From Candidatus Krumholzibacteriia bacterium (lineage in GTDB: Bacteria > Krumholzibacteriota > Krumholzibacteriia > Krumholzibacteriales > Krumholzibacteriaceae), in NCBI GenBank assembly GCA_026387805.1, contig JAPLKY010000243.1, positions 1 through 6,900 of the forward strand: a stretch of 6,900 bases of DNA, in the 5' to 3' direction. A program made the translations under genes and the position numbers. Below are positions 1 to 3,942 of the stretch, one piece after another. The notes under the pieces were generated by a model. The model was not told where the DNA came from, did no database searches, and worked only from the letters and a program-made list of their open reading frames with translations. Position 1 is the first letter of the stretch. Each line of letters begins with the position of its first letter.

Positions 1-1
1 C

Positions 2-1579
2 GAGCGCATCGAGGAGAAGATGCGGGAGCTGCTCAAGGGGGGCGATCTGTCGCTCTCGCGCGAGGAGTTCACGAGCGCCGATGCCATCGGTCTCTTCGAA
101 GGGCTCGATCAACCCTTCAAGGTGGAGCTCATCAGGGACCTTGCCTCCCCGACCGTTTCGATCTACCGTCTCGGAGGATTCACCGATCTCTGCGCCGGCC
201 CGCACGTTCCCGATATGAAGCTGGCCAAGGTGTTCAAGCTCACTTCGATCGCCGGGGCCTACTGGCGGGGGGACGAGCGGAATCCGATGATGCAGCGCAT
301 ATACGGAACGGCGTTCTTCAAGAAGGAAGATCTCGAAAAGGAGCTCGTCCGGCGCGAGGAAGCGAAGCGGCGTGACCATCGCAAGCTCGGACCCCAGCTC
401 GAGCTTTTCGATATCAAGGAGGAGGCGGGGGGCGGGCTCGCGTTCTGGTATCCGAAAGGATACATTCTGCGCGAAACGATCGAGAACTACTGGAAGGATG
501 AGCATCGGAAGAACGGATACCAGCTCATCATGACCCCGCATATCGCGAAGAGCCAGCTCTGGCGCACCTCCGGGCATTACGACTATTACCGGGAAAACAT
601 GTTCATCATTCCAACGGAGGATCAGGAGTTCGTTCTCAAGCCGATGAACTGCCCCGGGCATATCCTCGTGTACAAGACGAAGCTGCACAGCTACCGGGAT
701 CTCCCGATCCGCTACGCGGAGCTTGGAACCGTCTATCGGAACGAGCGCTCGGGGACGCTTCACGGACTTCTCCGCGTTCGCGGCTTTACCCAGGACGACG
801 CGCATATCTTCTGCACACCCGATCAGCTCACCGACGAGGTCGACGGGTGCTTCGATTTCGCGCACCGCCTCCTCGCCGCGTTCGGATTCGAGAACTACCG
901 GGTCGAGCTGAGCGTGCACGATCCTGCGAATATGGGGAAGTACGCGGGGACCGAGGAGGAATGGGAGCGGGCGGAGGCGTCTCTCCTCGCCGCGATCGAA
1001 AAGCGAGGGATTCCCTATCACAAAATGGTCGGGGAAGCCGTTTTCTACGGTCCGAAGATCGATCTCAAGCTCATCGACGCGATCGGCCGCGGCTGGCAGG
1101 CGACGACGATCCAGTTCGATTTCAATCTGCCGCGGCGTTTCGACGTGCAATACGTGAATGCCGAAGGGCAGCGCGCGTTCGTGTACATGATACACCGGGC
1201 GCTCCTGGGTTCTCTCGAGCGCTTCATCGGCACGCTCACCGAGCACTACGCCGGAGAGTTCCCCCTCTGGCTCGCGCCGATTCAGGTGCGCGTGTTTCCG
1301 ATCGGGCCCGGCCAGCACGAGTTCGTGCGCGGCGCGGTCAAGAGACTCGTCGATGCGGGCATACGGGCTGAGGCCGACCTGCGCGAGGAGAAGATCGGCT
1401 ACCGGATCAGGGAGGCGGAGCTCCTCAAGATTCCGTACATGGCGGTGGCGGGGGAACGGGAGGTCGCCGAGGGGGTTCTCGACCTGAGATCTAAAAAGAA
1501 GGGGAGAATAGGGGCGAAAAAAATCGATGATTTTATCGCCGAAGTGGTTGACGAGATCAATCGAAAGACATATCTTTAG
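2..1579 (+). CDS. thrS: Threonyl-tRNA synthetase, 5' end outside window
   Basis: Attaches threonine to tRNA-Thr in the cytoplasm and edits mischarged Ser-tRNA-Thr. The frame is open from base 2, and 525 codons are present; the family is usually about 640 residues, so the N-terminal TGS domain and the first part of the editing domain (with its HxxxH motif) lie upstream. The second half of the editing site is visible as DLCAGPH (Cys at 191-193, His at 203-205). In the class II catalytic core the three expected zinc ligands are present: Cys of MNCPGH (650-652), His of DDAHIF (803-805) and His of MIHRA (1193-1195). Motif 2 reads YRNERSGTLHGLLRVRGF. The C-terminal anticodon-binding domain runs from about 1270 (WLAPIQVRVFPIG) and includes ADLREEKIGYRIREAE. 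The ATG at 20 is an internal methionine, not the start. First gene of the thrS-infC-rpmI-rplT-pheST cluster. Identification is secure. Confidence 0.97.
   Translation, partial: ERIEEKMRELLKGGDLSLSREEFTSADAIGLFEGLDQPFKVELIRDLASPTVSIYRLGGFTDLCAGPHVPDMKLAKVFKLTSIAGAYWRGDERNPMMQRIYGTAFFKKEDLEKELVRREEAKRRDHRKLGPQLELFDIKEEAGGGLAFWYPKGYILRETIENYWKDEHRKNGYQLIMTPHIAKSQLWRTSGHYDYYRENMFIIPTEDQEFVLKPMNCPGHILVYKTKLHSYRDLPIRYAELGTVYRNERSGTLHGLLRVRGFTQDDAHIFCTPDQLTDEVDGCFDFAHRLLAAFGFENYRVELSVHDPANMGKYAGTEEEWERAEASLLAAIEKRGIPYHKMVGEAVFYGPKIDLKLIDAIGRGWQATTIQFDFNLPRRFDVQYVNAEGQRAFVYMIHRALLGSLERFIGTLTEHYAGEFPLWLAPIQVRVFPIGPGQHEFVRGAVKRLVDAGIRAEADLREEKIGYRIREAELLKIPYMAVAGEREVAEGVLDLRSKKKGRIGAKKIDDFIAEVVDEINRKTYL
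1548..1576 (+). promoter_or_regulatory. Candidate sigma70-type promoter at the 3' end of thrS, for infC
   Basis: TTGACG (1548-1553) and TATCTT (1571-1576) are separated by exactly 17 bases, matching the sigma70 consensus at 5 of 6 and 4 of 6 positions. It overlaps the last thrS codons in a locally AT-rich patch. Transcription would begin near 1581-1585, giving infC a leader of about 145 nt that contains the hairpins annotated below. An infC-operon promoter within or near thrS is known in other bacteria. The assignment here rests only on sequence match and context. Confidence 0.5.
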
Positions 1580-1602
1580 AGTCGACAATCGATTTGAAAA
1601 GC

Positions 1603-1620
1603 AGGAGGCGTGTGCCTCCT
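1603..1620 (+). promoter_or_regulatory. Perfect hairpin carrying an anti-SD arm in the infC leader
   Basis: AGGAGGC (1603-1609) and GCCTCCT (1614-1620) form a perfect 7-bp stem closed by the tetraloop GTGT. No U tract follows, so this is not an intrinsic terminator. The 5' arm duplicates the infC SD core AGGAGG. The 3' arm (CCTCCT) is complementary both to the 5' arm and to the infC SD at 1715-1721. The segment could therefore take part in alternative pairings that hide or expose the infC ribosome-binding site. The hairpin itself is read directly; the regulatory role is inferred. Confidence 0.5.
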
Positions 1621-1674
1621 CACCTTACGGTCTTCAATGTATCGGTAGGGTTTCATCTTGAATCCGGTTCCAAC

Positions 1675-1708
1675 GGGCGGGTGAGACTTTACCTGCCCTT
1701 TTCGTTTT
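1675..1708 (+). terminator. Rho-independent terminator or attenuator ahead of infC
   Basis: GGGCGGGT (1675-1682) pairs with ACCTGCCC (1691-1698) as an 8-bp stem with one G-U pair and an 8-nt loop. TTTTCGTTTT follows at 1699-1708. This is the normal form of an intrinsic terminator. It ends 7 bases before the infC SD and about 100 bases downstream of the candidate promoter at 1548. It could simply end thrS transcripts, or act as an attenuator in the infC leader, as the L20-controlled terminator does ahead of Bacillus infC. That comparison is by position only. Confidence 0.7.
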
Positions 1709-1730
1709 ATTGCCAGGAGGTGGCGATATT
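1709..1730 (+). promoter_or_regulatory. infC ribosome-binding site in a hairpin loop, followed by an AUU start
   Basis: A full SD, AGGAGGT (1715-1721), lies 7 bases (after AGGAGG) upstream of ATT at 1728-1730. No ATG or GTG is suitably placed, and the spacing is ideal, so this SD decides the start. Its flanks ATTGCC (1709-1714) and GGCGAT (1722-1727) can form a 6-bp stem with one U-G pair, which leaves the SD exactly as the 7-nt apical loop. The only near-cognate alternative, TTG at 1710, lies inside the 5' arm and directly after the terminator U tract, with no SD of its own. Confidence 0.75.
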
Positions 1731-2267
1731 AAGGAGAAGGAAAGAGAAAAGCGGGTTCGTGTGAACGAGCAGATCCGGTTGCCCGAGATCCGGGTCATCG
1801 ACGCCGAGGGTAAGCAGCTCGGCATCCTCCCGACCCCGGAGGTGCTCAAGATGGCCCAGGAACAAGGTCTCGATCTCGTTGAGATCTCGCCGACGTCGCG
1901 GCCTCCCGTATGCAAGATCATGGACTTCGGGAAGTTCAAGTACGAGCAGAGCAAGAAGATGCGCGACTCCCGGAAAAAGCAGCATACGACCCACCTGAAA
2001 GAGATCAAGATCCGTCCGAAGATCGAGGAGCATGACCTCCAGTTCAAGTTGCGAAACGCGGAGAGATTTCTCGAGGAAAAGGACAAGGTGAAGATCACCG
2101 TCATTTTCCGCGGCCGCGAGATGGAGCACATGGACATGGGAAGAAAGATCCTCGATCGCATCGTCACGCAGTTCGCCGATATCGCTCTCATCGAGAAGGA
2201 CGCGGTACAGGTCGGCAAGATGATTTCAATGATCCTGGGTCCGCGATCCGACAGAAAAGGGGGCTAG
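1728..2267 (+). CDS. infC: Translation initiation factor IF3, AUU start
   Basis: IF3 binds the 30S subunit, prevents premature joining of 50S and checks the start codon and initiator tRNA. From ATT at 1728 the protein is 179 residues, close to the 180 of E. coli IF3. The order is a basic N-terminal tail (KEKEREKR), the N-domain (EQIRLPEIRVID, LGILPTPEVLKMA, LDLVEISP), the conserved PPVCKIMDFGKFKYEQSKK segment (about 59-77) leading into the linker, and the C-domain with KEIKIRP, RFLEEKDKVKITVIFRGREM and the terminal IAL-to-MILGP strands. AUU starts are characteristic of infC: IF3 rejects non-canonical start codons, so the factor limits its own synthesis. A terminator-like hairpin and leader structures lie just upstream. 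rpmI begins 9 bases after the stop, suggesting co-transcription and possible translational coupling. Product certain; start codon very likely. Confidence 0.95.
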   Translation: MKEKEREKRVRVNEQIRLPEIRVIDAEGKQLGILPTPEVLKMAQEQGLDLVEISPTSRPPVCKIMDFGKFKYEQSKKMRDSRKKQHTTHLKEIKIRPKIEEHDLQFKLRNAERFLEEKDKVKITVIFRGREMEHMDMGRKILDRIVTQFADIALIEKDAVQVGKMISMILGPRSDRKGG

Positions 2268-2276
2268 AGAACAGCC

Positions 2277-2471
2277 ATGCCGAAGCTAAAGACAAATCGA
2301 GCCGCGCACAAACGGTTCCGCGTCACGGGAACCGGCAAGATAAAGCGGACGAAGGCGTACGGGAGCCACATTCTGACCAAGAAATCGAGCAAACGGAAAC
2401 GCAACCTGCGCAAGGGATCGCTGGTCGCCGCAAGCGACGCGAGGCGCGTCCGCCGCATGCTGGGCATGTAA
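2277..2471 (+). CDS. rpmI: 50S ribosomal protein L35 (bL35)
   Basis: Small basic protein of the large ribosomal subunit. The 64 residues match the family length (about 65). They show the typical start MPKLKTNRAAHKRFRVTGTG, the central HILTKKSSKRKRNLRK block and a short C-terminus ending RRMLGM. The ATG lies 9 bases after the infC stop. Only a weak GAGA-like purine stretch (2267-2270) stands in for an SD, in contrast to the strong AGGAGG sites of infC and rplT. Ribosomes finishing infC may therefore supply much of its initiation; that is an inference. In E. coli the rpmI start is where L20 represses translation of rpmI and, by coupling, rplT. I could not establish an equivalent L20-binding structure here. 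Confidence 0.96.
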   Translation: MPKLKTNRAAHKRFRVTGTGKIKRTKAYGSHILTKKSSKRKRNLRKGSLVAASDARRVRRMLGM

Positions 2472-2530
2472 CGGACGGCGGATAGTTTCATCACGAGCAG
2501 GCTTGCACGAGCCGCAGGAGGATTCACAAT
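2472..2530 (+). promoter_or_regulatory. rpmI-rplT spacer with small hairpin and rplT ribosome-binding site
   Basis: This 59-base gap holds a short hairpin, GGCT (2500-2503) with AGCC (2510-2513) around a 6-nt loop. Just after it comes a strong SD, AGGAGG (2516-2521), 9 bases before the rplT ATG at 2531. There is no U tract and so no terminator. The strong SD implies that rplT can initiate on its own and need not be coupled to rpmI. The 4-bp stem is too short to claim a regulatory role. Confidence 0.45.
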
Positions 2531-2887
2531 ATGCCGAGAACCAAGCATGGGGTACCCTCGAAGAGCCGCAAGAAGAAGATTCTGAAGCGGGCGAAAGGCT
2601 ATTTCGGCAGTCGTCACACGCTCTATCGCCCGGCGCGCGAGGCCGTCAACCGGGCCCTTGTGTATGCGTACCGGGATCGTCGCGCGCGGAAGCGCGATTT
2701 CCGCAAGCTCTGGATCACGCGAATCAACGCCGCCGCCCGGCTGAACGGCATGAGCTACAGTCGTCTCATCGACGGGTTGAAGAAATCGAATATCGAGATC
2801 AACCGCAAGGTTCTCGCCGAGCTCGCCATCAACGACGCGCCGGGCTTCACGAAGCTCGCGGAGATTGCGAAGGAATCCCTTCAATGA
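2531..2887 (+). CDS. rplT: 50S ribosomal protein L20 (bL20)
   Basis: L20 is an early-binding 23S rRNA protein needed for 50S assembly, and in several bacteria it represses the infC-rpmI-rplT operon. The 118 residues equal the E. coli length. The basic N-terminal extension MPRTKHGVPSKSRKKKILKR is followed by AKGYFGSRHTLYRPA, the signature YAYRDRRARKRDFRKLWI, RINAAARLNGMSYSRLI and a C-terminal domain with GLKKSNIEINRKVLAELA. The ATG has a strong SD (2516-2521). The stop TGA overlaps the pheS start as ATGA (2884-2887), so pheS translation is probably coupled to it. This protein is the natural candidate ligand for the infC leader structures, although no binding site can be proven from sequence alone. 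Confidence 0.97.
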   Translation: MPRTKHGVPSKSRKKKILKRAKGYFGSRHTLYRPAREAVNRALVYAYRDRRARKRDFRKLWITRINAAARLNGMSYSRLIDGLKKSNIEINRKVLAELAINDAPGFTKLAEIAKESLQ

Positions 2888-3942
2888 GCGAGCGACCCGA
2901 TCGCTTCGGGGTGGATGAAATCGCGGAGCGGGCCGAAAAGGCCTTCGCCGAGGCCGCCGATCTCGAGGTCCTGGAGGAGGCGAGGGTCCGGTTCATCGGA
3001 CGCAAGGGCGAGATAACGACCCTCCTGCGCTCCATAGGAAGCCTCCCGGACGAGGAGCGTCCCGCGTTCGGAGATCTGGTCAACGATCTCAGGGAACGCA
3101 TTCTGGGTCTCTACGAACGACGCAAAGGCGCGCTGTCGGACGGCGCGGCTGAAGAGGATTATTTCTCCGGAGATCCGACCCTTCCGGGAAGGCGCGCTCT
3201 CTCCGGCGGTCGCCACGTTCTTCATCAGGTCCTGAGAGACATCAAGCGCATATTCTTCGGGATGGGCTACTCGCTTGCCGAAGGTCCCGACGTCGAGCTT
3301 GACTACTACAATTTCGAAGCATTGAATTTCCCGGCCGATCATCCGTCGCGGGATACGCAGGACACGTTCTATATCAACAGGGACATTCTGCTGAGAACCC
3401 AGACCTCGCCGGTGCAGGTGCGGTACATGGAAAAGCACAAGCCGCCGCTTCGCATCATCGTGCCCGGGCGCGTGTACCGCAACGAAGCGCCCGATCCGTC
3501 GCACGCATCCGAGTTCCTCCAGATGGAAGGGCTCTACGTCGATCGGAACGTGTCGCTTGCCGACCTGCGGAACGACGTGACCTATTTCGTACGAGCATTT
3601 TTCGGATCGGACGCGAAGGTCCGGTTCAGGCCTCATTTCTTCCCGTTCACGGAGCCGAGCGCGGAGGCCGATATGTCCTGTTTCGCGTGCCGCGGCTCCG
3701 GTTGTCCCATTTGCGGCAAGACCGGATGGATCGAGATCATGGGGGCCGGAATGGTGCATCCGCACGTGTTTCGCAACGCGGGATACGATCCGGACGCCTA
3801 CACCGGTTTCGCGTTCGGGCTGGGCCTCGATCGGATCGCGATGCTCAAATACGGCATCGACGACATCCGACGCCTTCTCTCGAACGACCTGCGGTTTCTT
3901 CGGCAGTTCTGGGCCGAGACGGCGGGGGAGGTGTTCGAGTGA
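2884..3942 (+). CDS. pheS: Phenylalanyl-tRNA synthetase alpha subunit
   Basis: Catalytic subunit of the alpha2-beta2 PheRS, which charges tRNA-Phe in the cytoplasm. The ATG at 2884 overlaps the rplT stop (ATGA), with AAGGA (2870-2874) at good spacing, giving 352 residues; the frame stays open upstream, but that stretch is rplT read out of frame. The N-terminal tRNA-binding coiled coil covers about residues 1-90 and contains RFIGRKGEI (36-44) and LPDEERPAFG. The class II core has motif 2 YRNEAPDPSHASEFLQMEGL (from 198), FTEPSAEAD (from 255) and motif 3 GLGLDRIAML (from 312). A CxxC-x4-CxxC cluster (Cys 266, 269, 274, 277) sits between FTEPSAEAD and GWIEIMGAGMVHP. E. coli PheS lacks this, but I recall similar four-cysteine versions in other phyla; it may bind zinc. 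Followed directly by pheT. Confidence 0.97.
   Translation: MSERPDRFGVDEIAERAEKAFAEAADLEVLEEARVRFIGRKGEITTLLRSIGSLPDEERPAFGDLVNDLRERILGLYERRKGALSDGAAEEDYFSGDPTLPGRRALSGGRHVLHQVLRDIKRIFFGMGYSLAEGPDVELDYYNFEALNFPADHPSRDTQDTFYINRDILLRTQTSPVQVRYMEKHKPPLRIIVPGRVYRNEAPDPSHASEFLQMEGLYVDRNVSLADLRNDVTYFVRAFFGSDAKVRFRPHFFPFTEPSAEADMSCFACRGSGCPICGKTGWIEIMGAGMVHPHVFRNAGYDPDAYTGFAFGLGLDRIAMLKYGIDDIRRLLSNDLRFLRQFWAETAGEVFE

Noticed and set aside
20..22. ATG at 20 as the start of thrS
   Set aside because: The frame is open to the window edge with ThrRS-like residues (ERIEEKM), and about 115 N-terminal residues of the family would be missing.
1637..1648. Short leader peptide ATG-TAT-CGG-stop before infC
   Set aside because: Three codons, no SD, and no residues suggesting attenuation by a threonine or phenylalanine codon run.
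1580..1709. T-box or amino-acid riboswitch in the thrS-infC gap
   Set aside because: I saw no T-box motif, no long specifier stem and no known aptamer consensus. The gap is also too short for a full T-box.
1710..1727. TTG at 1710 as the infC start
   Set aside because: It is preceded by the terminator U tract without an SD, and the SD for infC lies downstream of it. ATT at 1728 fits SD spacing and family length.
2503..2883. N-terminal extension of pheS from an upstream in-frame start
   Set aside because: This stretch is rplT read in another frame. PheS homology begins at the ATG of the ATGA overlap at 2884, which has an SD.
2264..2884. Open frame of 206 codons antisense to rpmI and rplT
   Set aside because: Fully overlaps two certain ribosomal protein genes and shows no protein family features.
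3687..3938. N-terminal extension of pheT over the end of pheS
   Set aside because: Out-of-frame reading of pheS. KISLTWLKRYVP after the GTG at 3939 is the normal PheT N-terminus, with SD and GTGA overlap.
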